Assembly: GCF_018449545.1 (NCBI RefSeq)
Contig: NZ_JAAVUR010000003.1
Span: 467,838 to 531,837, forward strand
Direction: 5' to 3'
DNA from: Granulicella sp. dw_53
GTDB lineage: Bacteria; Acidobacteriota; Terriglobia; Terriglobales; Acidobacteriaceae
DNA length: 64,000 nucleotides
Positions 47,853-56,983 of this stretch are shown here, piece by piece (the first letter of the stretch is position 1; each line of letters opens with the position of its first letter). Under the pieces are notes generated by a model, which was not told the DNA's origin, did not search any database, and saw only the letters and a list, made by a program, of their open reading frames with translations. Both the position numbers and the translations under genes were made by a program.

Positions 47853-48923
47853 ATGGATCCAATCACGCACTTGATGACGGGGGCCTGTCTGGCGCGGGTG
47901 GGCTTCAACCGCAAGGCCGCGTATGCGACGGTGGCGATGACCGTGGCGGCGGAGCTGCCGGACATCGATACGCTGTGGGGAATCGCCGGACCTATCGCCA
48001 AATTTCAGCATCATCGGGGTTGGACCCATACGTTTTTGGGGCTTCCTGTGGAAGCAGCCGCAGTGGTGGGGGTGGCCTGGCTCTGGCATCGATGGCGAAG
48101 TGGCCGCACGAAGCAAGAGAGCCCTATCTCCAAGAGGAGTTCTGACGCGCCGGTCCACTGGGGATTATTGTTCGGATTTACGCTGATCGCACTGTTAAGT
48201 CATCTCCTGCTGGACTGGGCGAATGCTTATGGACTGCGGCCGTTCTTTCCGTTCAATCTGCGCTGGTACGCCGGATCGGTCTTCTATGTTGTTGAGCCGG
48301 TATTGCTTACCCTGCTGCTGGTGGCGCTGATTGCTCCTTCCCTCTTTGGCCTGGTCGGGAGCGAGGTAGGGGCTAAGCAGTCCCATTTTCGAGGACGTGG
48401 TTGGGCGATCGCCGCACTGCTTGGAATGGTCGCATTGGCGGGCTGGCGGACGATCGAAAAGGAAAAAGCCCTGCAACTGACGGAGGCGGAGGACTTTGGA
48501 GAAGGAGTCGCCAGGGTCTGGGTGAGTCCCTATCCGATCAACCCTTACCAATGGCATGCCGTCGTGGAGATGCCGGAAAAGTATCAGTTGGCAGTAGTAG
48601 ATACGCTCCACGGAACGGTCACGAAGAGTCCCGGAGACATCTTTTACAAGCCGCCCACCACGATTGCCACATTGATCGCAAAGCGAAGCTGGTTGGGTGA
48701 GGTCTATCTGGACTGGTCGAAGTTTCCGCTGGTCTCGGAGACGGCCCAGTCGCCCGATCCCGAGGATCAGGGCCTGACTCAGGTTACGCTTCGGGATCTG
48801 CGAGTCATGGTCGACACTCCCTTCATAAAAGGACGGTCGGGGGAGTCGCTGGCAGGATCGGTTCTGATCGACGGGGACCGCAAGGTGGTGAAGATGGAAT
48901 TTGAGGGGAAGGTACAGCGGTAG
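47853..48923 (+). CDS. YdjM/DUF457-like membrane hydrolase
   Basis: 356 residues from ATG 47853. N-terminal half has ~5 membrane helices with the metal-binding-like pattern DPITHLMTGA, AELPDIDTL, HHRGWTHTFLG and HLLLDWANAYG of the LexA-regulated, membrane-bound metal-dependent hydrolase family (PF04307). The C-terminal ~160 residues form an extra soluble part. Substrate unknown. Divergent from the WTHAAH-family gene. Confidence 0.85.
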   Translation: MDPITHLMTGACLARVGFNRKAAYATVAMTVAAELPDIDTLWGIAGPIAKFQHHRGWTHTFLGLPVEAAAVVGVAWLWHRWRSGRTKQESPISKRSSDAPVHWGLLFGFTLIALLSHLLLDWANAYGLRPFFPFNLRWYAGSVFYVVEPVLLTLLLVALIAPSLFGLVGSEVGAKQSHFRGRGWAIAALLGMVALAGWRTIEKEKALQLTEAEDFGEGVARVWVSPYPINPYQWHAVVEMPEKYQLAVVDTLHGTVTKSPGDIFYKPPTTIATLIAKRSWLGEVYLDWSKFPLVSETAQSPDPEDQGLTQVTLRDLRVMVDTPFIKGRSGESLAGSVLIDGDRKVVKMEFEGKVQR

Positions 48924-49047
48924 CGCGCGAACCCACTCCTGAATCGGTTGACCCAGAGGGCCAGAAAGACAGAGAATCAAGGTTGACGCAGTTTGATATG
49001 CGAGATTTGGACTCTGTTCCGACTTGCGCTCGTCTTTCGAGGTTCCC

Positions 49048-49626
49048 ATGGCCGCCTATCTTGTACTTCTACTCGCTGTCCTGAGCCGCATCCTTCCCCA
49101 TTCCTTTGGCACAACCAGCGTGGGCTTTACCGCGGTTGGCGGAAGTCTGCTGTTCTTTGGCGCACGGCGCAGCCGCTGGCAGGCCGCAATCGCGGTCCTG
49201 GCGATGATGGCGACAGACTACTATCTGACGGTGTTCGCCTACCACTATCCGTTCCATGTGAGCGCGTATGGGGTGACCTGGCTTTGGTATGCAGCGGTTT
49301 GCCTGGTAGGACACCAGATGTTGGCGAACAAACAAACGGACGGCAAGACGGCTGGCCCCTCGATGCTGCGGGTTGCAGGCGCGGTGATGGTCTCGTCGAC
49401 CTCGTTCTTCCTTCTGAGCAACTTCATGGTGTGGGCGGGAAGCGCAATGTACCCGCACAGCGCCGCTGGACTGGCGGCCTGCTATGTCGCCGCCATCCCC
49501 TTCTACGCAAACGATGTAATTTCGACAGCAGTGACGGCAGGCGCGTTGTTTGGCCTGCCCGCGCTGGCCAGAAGCATCTCCGACAGCGTGCACGAAGCGC
49601 AGGCGAATCGGTTACCGCTGGCCTAG
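49048..49626 (+). CDS. DUF6580 family membrane protein
   Basis: 192 residues from ATG 49048, about five membrane helices. ATDYYLTVFAYHYPFHVSAYGVTWLWYA is characteristic of a set of small integral membrane proteins (DUF6580), possibly related to energy-coupling-factor substrate-binding subunits. Function unknown. The stop is followed by a hairpin at 49653. Confidence 0.75.
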   Translation: MAAYLVLLLAVLSRILPHSFGTTSVGFTAVGGSLLFFGARRSRWQAAIAVLAMMATDYYLTVFAYHYPFHVSAYGVTWLWYAAVCLVGHQMLANKQTDGKTAGPSMLRVAGAVMVSSTSFFLLSNFMVWAGSAMYPHSAAGLAACYVAAIPFYANDVISTAVTAGALFGLPALARSISDSVHEAQANRLPLA

Positions 49627-49652
49627 ACCGCTTCGAAAGAATGAAATGATTC

Positions 49653-49680
49653 GAAGGGCCGCGAGGGATCGCAGCCCTTC
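49653..49680. terminator. Two-way terminator between convergent genes
   Basis: GAAGGGC (49653-49659) pairs with GCCCTTC (49674-49680); inner GCGA pairs with TCGC. It fills the 54 bases between the DUF6580 and DedA stop codons. Confidence 0.65.
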
Positions 49681-50343
49681 CTATTTGGGGAGGAGATTGT
49701 CTTCTTCGGCTGGGAAGGCCGTGCCACGGCGGCGGTCGAAGAGCTTCCGGAGAACATAGACCACGATCAGCGCGACGGCAGCCCCAGTCAGGCTGAGCAC
49801 CATCGTGAGGTGGTGATGAAGCGTATTGGTGATGGTACGGATAATCGCCGGCCCGTAGAGGATGATAAGAATCGACCACAACATGAAGCGGACGAACTTC
49901 CCCATGGCGATCGCACAGAAGAACCAGAGAGGCTTCATCTCGAAGACACCAGCGGCGATCTCCACGAGCTTGACGGGCATCGGTGGGGGCATCATCGCGG
50001 GGATCATGATGGCGAGAAACTCCTGCTTTTCGAAGCGGTCGCGAAGCTGCTCGTAACGCTGCCGATTAATGCGCTTCAGAAGGAAGAGCTCGCCGCCCGC
50101 ACGGCCGATGTAGTACGGGACGAGACTGCCGATAGCGGAGCCCACCGCTGCCATGAGGCAGTACAGGATGAACTTGGAGTGGTCCTGGATGACGTAGTCG
50201 ATGACAAAAGCGTCGATAGGGACAGGGATAGACGAAGAATCGATGATGGCAAGTGCGCCGATGCCCCAGATGCCCAGCGGTTTGAGCAGGGTGAGCATGC
50301 CAAGGTTCAGCTTGTGAAAGAGCGCGATCGGATGAAGTTTCAC
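49681..50343 (-). CDS. DedA-family (SNARE-associated, VTT) membrane protein
   Basis: 220 residues, five or so membrane helices. IIDSSSIPVPIDAFVIDYV and the re-entrant loop GSAIGSLVPYYIGRAGGE are DedA marks; ...IMIPAMMPPPMPVKLVEIAAGVF follows. DedA proteins move or scramble lipids such as undecaprenyl phosphate or phosphatidylethanolamine; the exact cargo is unknown. It starts four bases after the mog-type gene's stop, so the two are cotranscribed. Confidence 0.88.
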   Translation of the reverse strand: MKLHPIALFHKLNLGMLTLLKPLGIWGIGALAIIDSSSIPVPIDAFVIDYVIQDHSKFILYCLMAAVGSAIGSLVPYYIGRAGGELFLLKRINRQRYEQLRDRFEKQEFLAIMIPAMMPPPMPVKLVEIAAGVFEMKPLWFFCAIAMGKFVRFMLWSILIILYGPAIIRTITNTLHHHLTMVLSLTGAAVALIVVYVLRKLFDRRRGTAFPAEEDNLLPK

Positions 50344-50347
50344 TGGG

Positions 50348-50911
50348 TTAATCCGATTTTACCTTCGACACGGCATGGCCGTGTGAATAGTCCGATGTGG
50401 CTGGCTGGTCGCCCGCATGGTGGGTAGTACGTCCAGCCAGAAGGTCCAGGGCATGCGGCAGCAGCGGGAGGACCGCGGCAAGAGAGGTCCGCGCTCCGGA
50501 GGGGCTGCCGGGAAGATTGAGGATGAGGGTGCTGCCTGTAGCTCCACAGACAGCGCGGCTGAGGGCAGCGAGAGGAGTCTCCAGAAGCCCCACCGCTCGC
50601 ATACGCTCGGAGAGGCCGTCGATGAGACGGTCGCAGACGAGACGGGTGGCCTCGGGAGTAACGTCGCGGGGGGCGAGGCCGGTACCGCCGGTGGTGATAA
50701 CCAGGTTATGGGTAGCAGCGTTGGTGCGCAGAGCGGCGACGATCTGGTCCAACTCGTCAGGGAGGATGAGCGTATCCAGGGCGAGAACACCCCTCTCGCG
50801 CAGAAGCTGAACGACCGCGGGGCCGGAGAGATCGGTCTGCTGTCCCTGGAAGCAGCGGTCGCTGATGGTAAGGACGACGGCACGAATATCCGCTGAGAGG
50901 CTTTGAGTCAC
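50348..50911 (-). CDS. mog: Molybdopterin adenylyltransferase (MogA/MoaB type)
   Basis: 187 residues. [19 protein letters not shown] and [19 protein letters not shown] are the family signatures; [25 protein letters not shown] closes the fold. It adenylates molybdopterin before molybdenum insertion. No other molybdenum-cofactor gene is in the window. MogA and MoaB share fold and motifs and cannot be separated with certainty here. Confidence 0.93.
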   Translation of the reverse strand: MTQSLSADIRAVVLTISDRCFQGQQTDLSGPAVVQLLRERGVLALDTLILPDELDQIVAALRTNAATHNLVITTGGTGLAPRDVTPEATRLVCDRLIDGLSERMRAVGLLETPLAALSRAVCGATGSTLILNLPGSPSGARTSLAAVLPLLPHALDLLAGRTTHHAGDQPATSDYSHGHAVSKVKSD

Positions 50912-51067
50912 CCGGCTAGTTTACTGGAGTAAAAGCCAAGGTGAAGGTATCTGTATCGGGTGCAATGGAATAGTGAGAAAATAGGGACAACAAGCTGCTT
51001 TGGCCACCAGGGCCGAATCTAAATTTTATAACCTCCGCCAAGTTCGGGAGTCAGAAGAACATAGCCG

Positions 51068-52126
51068 ATGCCATCTCTCGAGACTCCGCCCAGCTCTACG
51101 CCTCCCAGCCCGCCCGTCAAGGTGCGAACCGGACGATTTGGCGAGCTCGAAGAACATGAACTGATTCACCTGCTCGACTCGCTGGACGATGAGCGAGCCA
51201 AAGCGCGGTTTCGCGAATCCGTCTATATCTCGCTGATCGTCTACCTGATCGTCGGCTGGTTTATCTTCTACGGGCCACAGGTCCTCTTCCATCAACCACG
51301 GTTGATCAATCCCGCGGATGTGCTGAAGCAGCGCGACCGCGAGATGACCTACCTGGACATGCCCAAGGACATCTCGAAGGATCTGCCCCGGAAGCCGACC
51401 AAGGTCATCAGCGACAAGGATCACACGGCCCAGACCTCCAAGCCGACGTTGGACAAGAAGACACTGGAGCAGTTACAAGCGATGCGGCGGGCAGGGCCTC
51501 CCGCTCCGTCGAAGCTGCCGCCCACTCCGCAGCCTCAGGCGGCTCCGCAGCAACAGCAAGCCGCTCCCCAGCAGCAACAACCGCAAGCTCCTCAGCCGCA
51601 GCCCACTCCGCCACAGACCCAGGCGATGATCGATGCTCCTCGACCGGCACCTACGAAACCCAACTTCGGGAATCAGAGTCAATCCGCGGGAAGCGCAATT
51701 CGACAGGCGGCACAGCAGGCGGCGCAGAACCGCGGGAGCGGCGGAGACTACGGGGCAGGATTGCCTCCTTCGCATAACGGCATGAATACCGGAGCCGAGG
51801 TCCTGTCGGACACGATGGGCGTGGACTTCGGACCCTATCTGCGGCGAATTCTCGGGGACATCAAGCGCAACTGGGAGCCACTGATCCCTGAAGAGGCGCG
51901 GCCTCCGCTGAACAAGCAGGGTGAGACGCTGATCCGGTTCACCATCCTGCCCAACGGCAAGATCGCGGCCATGAACATGGACGACTCGACCCACGATGAC
52001 GCGATCAACCTGGCCTGCTGGAGTGCGATCACCAGCGAAGGACAGTTCCCTCCTCTGCCGAAGGACTTCAAGGGTCCCAACCTGGAGCTTCGGATCCACT
52101 TCCTGACCAACAGGCCGCTGCCGTAA
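51068..52126 (+). CDS. TonB/TolA-like energy transducer
   Basis: 352 residues: a cytoplasmic start, one membrane segment (~58-76, ISLIVYLIVGWFIFYG), a Pro/Gln-rich spacer (~150-205) and a C-terminal domain (~250-352) that resembles TonB/TolA C-terminal folds (GETLIRFTILPNGKIAAMNM). The spacer would cross the periplasm. TonB proteins energise outer-membrane receptors, such as the TBDR 8 kb away, but no ExbB/ExbD genes are adjacent. Confidence 0.75.
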   Translation: MPSLETPPSSTPPSPPVKVRTGRFGELEEHELIHLLDSLDDERAKARFRESVYISLIVYLIVGWFIFYGPQVLFHQPRLINPADVLKQRDREMTYLDMPKDISKDLPRKPTKVISDKDHTAQTSKPTLDKKTLEQLQAMRRAGPPAPSKLPPTPQPQAAPQQQQAAPQQQQPQAPQPQPTPPQTQAMIDAPRPAPTKPNFGNQSQSAGSAIRQAAQQAAQNRGSGGDYGAGLPPSHNGMNTGAEVLSDTMGVDFGPYLRRILGDIKRNWEPLIPEEARPPLNKQGETLIRFTILPNGKIAAMNMDDSTHDDAINLACWSAITSEGQFPPLPKDFKGPNLELRIHFLTNRPLP

Positions 52127-52321
52127 GTGGCGCATCGGAACTCGAATATGGCACCGACGGAACGTGAGGCGAGATCCGCCGCAGCCCTTTCCTCGCTGCG
52201 ACACGAGCGCAGGAGACAGGTGCGAGGGTTGTTGTTTCTTGCCGCGGCGGTGCTGCTCTTCGCGTTGCTGCGGGCAGGGCTTCCTTCGGTCTTTACGCCA
52301 GGATGGTGGCGTCTGTGGTGA
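52127..52321 (+). CDS. Small membrane protein overlapping miaA
   Basis: 64 residues starting with GTG right at the stop of the TonB-like gene (TAAGTG), or 57 from ATG 52148. One C-terminal membrane segment (GLLFLAAAVLLFALLRAG). The end overlaps the first 19 bases of miaA. Close packing supports reality, but nothing in it is recognised. Confidence 0.5.
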   Translation: MAHRNSNMAPTEREARSAAALSSLRHERRRQVRGLLFLAAAVLLFALLRAGLPSVFTPGWWRLW

Positions 52322-53250
52322 AGGATTCTGCTCTGATTGTCCTGGTTGGAGCGACGGCGAGCGGGAAGACCTCGCTGGCGCTGCGTCTGGCCGAGGAGTT
52401 CCACGGGGAGATTGTAAGCTGCGACTCCGTAGCGGTGTATCGGGAGATGGAGATCGGAACCGCGAAGCCCTCGCACGAAGAGCGGGCCAGAGTTCCGCAT
52501 CACCTGATCGACGTGGTTTGGCCAGACGAGGCTTGTACTGCCGGAGACTACAGTCGGCTGGCGAGAGAGGCTCTGGCAGGAATTGTTGGCCGCGGAAAGG
52601 TGCCGATTGTGGCTGGCGGAACAGGGCTCTATCTGCGGGCGTTGATCGATGGGCTGTTTCCTGCTCCGCCGCAGCGTCCTGGTCTGCGGGAGCGATTGCG
52701 GGAGACGGCGGCGAAGCGGGGAGCGGATTACCTGCATCGGGGATTAGCGCGGCTGGATGGCAAGGCTGCGGCGGCGATTCATCCGAACGATGTGCCGAAG
52801 GTCGTCCGAGCGATCGAGGTGAGTCTGGCTGCGCAGGAGCCGTTGACAGAGCAATGGGAGAAGGGCCGCGACGCGTTGACTGGATACAGGATTCTGCGGC
52901 TGGGATTGGATCCGGAGCGGGCGCGTTTATACGAGCGCATCAACCAGCGGGCAGCGGAGATGTTCGATCGAGGGCTGGTGGAGGAGACAGAGCGGCTCGT
53001 GGAACGGTATGGATTGGAGTGCAGGCCGCTGACTTCGCTGGGATATGCGGAGGCGATGGCGGTTCTGCGGGGAGAATTTACGCGGGAGGAAGCGGTTGCG
53101 CGGGCGCAACAAGGACACCGAAACTATGCCAAACGCCAAGGAACCTGGTTTCGGCGCGAACCGGAGATTCGGTGGTTGAAGGGTTGTGGTGGAGATACAG
53201 AGGTCGTTGAAGAGGCTCAGAGAATGGTGGGTGAGTTTTTGGGGACTTAA
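52303..53250 (+). CDS. miaA: tRNA dimethylallyltransferase
   Basis: 315 residues. Adds a dimethylallyl group to A37 of tRNAs that read UNN codons. P-loop VGATASGKTSLAL, then CDSVAVYREMEIGTAKPS and VGGTGLYLRALIDGLFP. The usual Gln of DSxQ is Ala here, though the rest of the motif is intact. The start overlaps the upstream small gene, so they are probably one transcript with the TonB-like gene. A two-way terminator follows at 53281. Confidence 0.95.
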   Translation: MVASVVKDSALIVLVGATASGKTSLALRLAEEFHGEIVSCDSVAVYREMEIGTAKPSHEERARVPHHLIDVVWPDEACTAGDYSRLAREALAGIVGRGKVPIVAGGTGLYLRALIDGLFPAPPQRPGLRERLRETAAKRGADYLHRGLARLDGKAAAAIHPNDVPKVVRAIEVSLAAQEPLTEQWEKGRDALTGYRILRLGLDPERARLYERINQRAAEMFDRGLVEETERLVERYGLECRPLTSLGYAEAMAVLRGEFTREEAVARAQQGHRNYAKRQGTWFRREPEIRWLKGCGGDTEVVEEAQRMVGEFLGT

Positions 53251-53280
53251 GCTTCGTTCCTTCTGTCTCGGCTTTGCAAG

Positions 53281-53315
53281 AAAAATGGCACTCGCTATGG
53301 ACGAGTGCCGTTTTT
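53281..53315. terminator. Two-way terminator between miaA and the lipoprotein gene
   Basis: GGCACTCG (53287-53294) pairs with CGAGTGCC (53302-53309), flanked by AAAAA and TTTTT, giving a U tract in both directions. Confidence 0.85.
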
Positions 53316-53330
53316 CTAGGTTGCAAATAC

Positions 53331-54212
53331 TTATTGGGCGAGGGTTAGGGAGTCGGCCAGCTTGAAGCGGACGATGGACTCGGAGGGGATGTCGAGGTCG
53401 CGGTTGCCGGTGAGGGCTGCGACTCCGGTGCCTGCTCCTGCTCCAGCGAGGCCGCCGATGAGGAGGCCGGTGCCGCCTGTGGCTACTCCGCCGATCAGCA
53501 TTCCCAGACCTGCGCCGCCGCCGATGAGGGCTGCCGAGCGTTTGCCTTTGCCCTTCTTGGTGCGGGTAAGGTCGTGGGTCTCAAGCGGATAACGGGTTCC
53601 GTTCAAGGTCAGCGAGGTCAGGCGAAGCTGCAGGATCGATGCGCCCTTGAAGTGGCCGCGGCGGTGAGAGGCATCTACGATGCCGCCGACGTGGGTTCCT
53701 CTGGGGATGATGACGCGGCCGTTGTCGCCTACGACGGCTTCGGCGATCTCGCCGTCGAAGGGAGCGCCTGGGCTGGTGGTCTTGACGCTGATGTGCTGGT
53801 TGATGCGGATTGCGAGGCTAGTGCCAGCAGGGACGTTGACGTCAGCGGGGCGGATGACGGGATCGCCGCCAGGAGTCGGAGCCATCGCCGGGCCGCTGGC
53901 GGGTTGTCCGCCTGCTACCGCGGGCTGCGAGGCTGGAGTGACCGTGGTGCCAGCGACTGGAGCGGAAGCGGAGGTGCTGGTGGTCGTGGTGGTGACGGTC
54001 TGGGGCTGGCCAGGAGCCGCGGCGGGCTGGACGGTGGTCGTGGTGGTGGTTCCGTTCTTATCGGTGGTGATGACCTGCTGGGCCTGTCCTGTGGCGGTGG
54101 CTTGCTGCTTGGCCTGCTCGATGGCCGCGTCCTGCTTGGACTGGCAGCCGACGAAGAGAGTGAGTGCGAGCGCCAGAGTAGCAGCGGTCTTGTAATGTGC
54201 TTGAGTGATCAT
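53331..54212 (-). CDS. Thr-rich lipoprotein with glycine-zipper segment
   Basis: 293 residues. LALALTLFVGC is a lipobox, so Cys23 should be acylated. A Thr/Gln/Pro-rich stretch (~40-110) leads to a compact domain (~125-215, SLAIRINQHISVKTTSPGAPFDGEIAEAV) resembling the TraB/TrbI or type II secretion-lid fold, then a Gly-rich zipper (~225-270) that could insert in a membrane. Function unknown. The C-terminus is again polar. Terminator at 53281 serves it. Confidence 0.72.
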   Translation of the reverse strand: MITQAHYKTAATLALALTLFVGCQSKQDAAIEQAKQQATATGQAQQVITTDKNGTTTTTTVQPAAAPGQPQTVTTTTTSTSASAPVAGTTVTPASQPAVAGGQPASGPAMAPTPGGDPVIRPADVNVPAGTSLAIRINQHISVKTTSPGAPFDGEIAEAVVGDNGRVIIPRGTHVGGIVDASHRRGHFKGASILQLRLTSLTLNGTRYPLETHDLTRTKKGKGKRSAALIGGGAGLGMLIGGVATGGTGLLIGGLAGAGAGTGVAALTGNRDLDIPSESIVRFKLADSLTLAQ

Positions 54213-54345
54213 CGTTCGGTCCTCGATCTTGGGTCTTTGGATTAGTGCGGGATGGATGAGATGGGACTAATTTGACTTCGCCTTTGATTGGATGCAGATA
54301 CGGGCCAGAGAACTGTATGGGCGGTAAAGGTTTACGATTATTGCT

Positions 54346-55563
54346 ATGACTACTGCTACCTCGTCCCGTCCGCAACTCGCCCATTTGACCGCGCAGATCG
54401 AAGAGCTGAAGCAGCGCGGAACCTACTTCAAGCTGAGAATTCTGGAGGATGAGCAGGCTGCCATCTGCACTTATGACGGCAAGCGGGTGATCAACCTGGC
54501 TTCGAATAACTATCTGGGGCTTTGCAATCATCCGAAGCTGCGGGAGGCGGCGATTGCAGCGACTGAGAGGTATGGAGTCGGATCTGGCGCGGTGCGGACG
54601 ATCGCGGGGACGATGCGCATCCATATGGAGCTGGAGGAGAAGATTGCCGCGTTCAAGAACGTCGAGGCCTGCGTGGTGTTTCAGTCAGGGTTCTCGGCGA
54701 ATGCGGGAACGGTGGGGTCGATCCTGGGAAAGGATGACTTCATCCTCTCGGATGAGCTGAATCATGCCAGCATCATCGATGGAGCGCGGTTGAGCCGGGC
54801 GAAGATCAAGGTGTTTCGGCACAAGGACGTCGCGCACTGCGAGGAGCTGCTGAAGGAGATCGAGAACGAGCCGGGCAAGAAGCTGATTATTACCGATGGC
54901 GTGTTCTCGATGGATGGAGATATCGGACCAGTGGACAAGCTGGCAGCGCTGGCGGAGAAGTACGGCGCGATCATGATGGTGGACGATGCGCATGCCAGTG
55001 GAGTTCTCGGGCGGAATGGGCGCGGATCGATCGATCACTTTGACGTACACGGCAAGGTCGATGTGCAGGTTGGAACTTTGTCCAAGGCGATCGGTGGTTT
55101 GGGCGGATATGTCTGCGGGAGCCGCGATCTGATCGACTATCTTTACCATCGGGCTCGGCCATTTCTGTTCTCTACTTCGCATCCGCCGAGTGTGGCGGCT
55201 ACCTGCATTGCAGCGTTCGATATTTTGCAGGATGAGCCGGAGCGGATTGAGCGGCTGTGGGAGAACACACGCTACTGGAAGGCGGGGCTGGAGAGCGCGG
55301 GCTTCGATGTTGGCGGGCGGACGACTCCGGTGAGCGAGACGCCGATTGTGCCGGTGATTCTGGGCGATGGGCGCAGGACGATGGAGTTTTCCAAGGCACT
55401 GTTCGAGGGCGGCGTGATGGCTACGGGAATCGCTTTTCCAACGGTTCCGGAGGGCAAGGCCCGGGTGCGGACGATTATGAATAGCGAGCACACGCGGGAG
55501 AGTCTGGATACCGCCCTGGAGGTGTTTACCTCGGTGGCCAAGCGGACGGGCGTGCTGGGATAG
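54346..55563 (+). CDS. kbl: Glycine C-acetyltransferase-type alpha-oxoamine synthase
   Basis: 405 residues, PLP fold type I. ASNNYLGLCNHPKL, AGTMRIHMELE, SDELNHASIIDGARLS, DDAHASGVLGRNGRG and GTLSKAIGGLGGYVCG (PLP Lys) belong to the alpha-oxoamine synthase family. The best match is 2-amino-3-ketobutyrate CoA ligase, which splits threonine-derived aminoketobutyrate to glycine and acetyl-CoA. Its usual partner tdh is absent, so sphingolipid-type or other acyl-CoA use cannot be ruled out. Confidence 0.88.
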   Translation: MTTATSSRPQLAHLTAQIEELKQRGTYFKLRILEDEQAAICTYDGKRVINLASNNYLGLCNHPKLREAAIAATERYGVGSGAVRTIAGTMRIHMELEEKIAAFKNVEACVVFQSGFSANAGTVGSILGKDDFILSDELNHASIIDGARLSRAKIKVFRHKDVAHCEELLKEIENEPGKKLIITDGVFSMDGDIGPVDKLAALAEKYGAIMMVDDAHASGVLGRNGRGSIDHFDVHGKVDVQVGTLSKAIGGLGGYVCGSRDLIDYLYHRARPFLFSTSHPPSVAATCIAAFDILQDEPERIERLWENTRYWKAGLESAGFDVGGRTTPVSETPIVPVILGDGRRTMEFSKALFEGGVMATGIAFPTVPEGKARVRTIMNSEHTRESLDTALEVFTSVAKRTGVLG

Positions 55564-55656
55564 GCACCCCCTCCCCCCGGCTTTTTGCGCAAAATCTTCA
55601 CAGCATGAGCCTTAGGCCTGGACTTCCAGGTCCTCTTTTGGATGTCAAAGAACAAC

Positions 55657-55684
55657 GAGGAGGTCGGCTTTCGCCGATCTCCTC
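55657..55684 (+). terminator. Hairpin after the kbl gene
   Basis: GAGGAGGTCGGC (55657-55668) pairs with GCCGATCTCCTC (55673-55684), one G-U pair, loop of four. No strong U tract follows, so it may need Rho. Confidence 0.55.
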
Positions 55685-55765
55685 ATACTTCTTATTGTAA
55701 TTGGGGTGTCAAGCTTTTTGGCTTGGACGCTGGGTGGAGCGGGGCGCTTTGAGCGACATAAAACT

Positions 55766-55806
55766 GAGCGGGGCTCCTCAGAGATCTTGTTGTCTGAGCC
55801 CTGCTC
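55766..55806 (-). terminator. Terminator of the DUF5765 gene
   Basis: GAGCGGGGCT (55766-55775) pairs with AGCCCTGCTC (55797-55806), and CAGA with TCTG inside. Read on the minus strand it is followed by AGTTTTAT, a fair U tract. Confidence 0.65.
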
Positions 55807-55814
55807 TTGTCCAT

Positions 55815-56570
55815 TTAGCTAAATGTCGGAATCTCCCGAGCTGTCTCTTTTTTCAGTCCGCGCATCCACCAGACACGACGGACAAACAGTATTTGTCTGA
55901 TTGGCGTTTTTATTACGATCAATAAAAATCCGATAGACAGCAGACACCATACCGCGGGGAATTCATTTGGGTTATTGGTGGTGAGTCTCGCTAAGATTGG
56001 GCCCAGGAGAAGGTGGTACAAGGTGAATCGCCATGATCCATAGAGGAGAGGGAGGATGAACGCGGCAACGATGTATGGGGCCCATACAATTTTGTAACCG
56101 AAGAGGGTTACGTTCATAAAATCATTGACTGGCAGTTCCCATGCGATGTGCCAGTTCCCCGATACCGAGCAGAGACGATCCGCACATAGTGCAGCACCTC
56201 TTGGAACGTGGGAGGCCCAGCCGAAGGGGTAGACTTTGAGGATCATTAAAATCGTGCAGATAAAGCACACAAAATAGACAAACCCACTCACTTTGATTCG
56301 AGGCTTCTCAGGGATGAAGTAGAGCGATATTCCATTTATAAAAAATGGCTGGATCGCAATATGAAGAAACCCCAGCAAGGTGGCGACTTGATTCATGGGA
56401 TCGCTACAGTTGTTGATGACTGTGTAGGTATAGGCCTGTAGCGCTTCCATGAGTGAAAAGTAGGAGAGACAACCCCAGAGGGCGAAGGGTTCTTTTTTGT
56501 AGGCCGAATAGGCGCATCCTACAAGGCCACAGGTCGCTAATACGGTAGACGCTTTGCCATTCCAACACAT
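55815..56570 (-). CDS. DUF5765 family membrane protein
   Basis: 251 residues beginning MCWNGKAS, which fits DUF5765 (proteins starting MCWNxxAS). About six membrane helices; the first part has several Trp, Cys and Asn. Function unknown. TTTGGAG five bases before ATG 56570 gives a firm start. The 413 bases before it are described separately. Confidence 0.8.
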   Translation of the reverse strand: MCWNGKASTVLATCGLVGCAYSAYKKEPFALWGCLSYFSLMEALQAYTYTVINNCSDPMNQVATLLGFLHIAIQPFFINGISLYFIPEKPRIKVSGFVYFVCFICTILMILKVYPFGWASHVPRGAALCADRLCSVSGNWHIAWELPVNDFMNVTLFGYKIVWAPYIVAAFILPLLYGSWRFTLYHLLLGPILARLTTNNPNEFPAVWCLLSIGFLLIVIKTPIRQILFVRRVWWMRGLKKETAREIPTFS

Positions 56571-56983
56571 ACATTCTCCAAATACATGTCAGCGGTCTTG
56601 ATGGCTGTCACGCTACCTCCATGCCTGATGTTTCATCCCTGCGCCAGTGGTCCAGGCGGGCGCTGCCCGTACCCGCTGATCGCAGGAAGGGACTACGACG
56701 TCAGCGATGGATCTGAGCTGGATCTGACCCGGGACAAGACGATGTTGTGGGTTGTGCTCTAAAAAGGGGAGGCCTTCGCGGCAAGGTGCTGCAACACATT
56801 TAATAGACTGCTACCGGCGAGGGAGCGAGCGGACGATTCTGCAAGGCCGTTCGACCGGAGCGAGACTCTCATGATGTAAGAACACGCGGGTCTCGAACTT
56901 ATTTCTTGGGTGAGGCGTAGCCGCCCTTGCCGGTGCTGGCGCATCCTGTCGAAGGGCGTTATGGCGTCTGTTGTGCGAGATCG
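56571..56983. other. Intergenic stretch, possible gene remnant
   Basis: 413 bases between two minus-strand genes. A plus-strand frame 56601-56762 (53 residues, containing CPYPLIAGRDYDVSDGSE) has sensible codon use but no ribosome site and no match I know. The rest (56763-56983) has no convincing frame. No promoter or repeat stands out. Confidence 0.35.
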
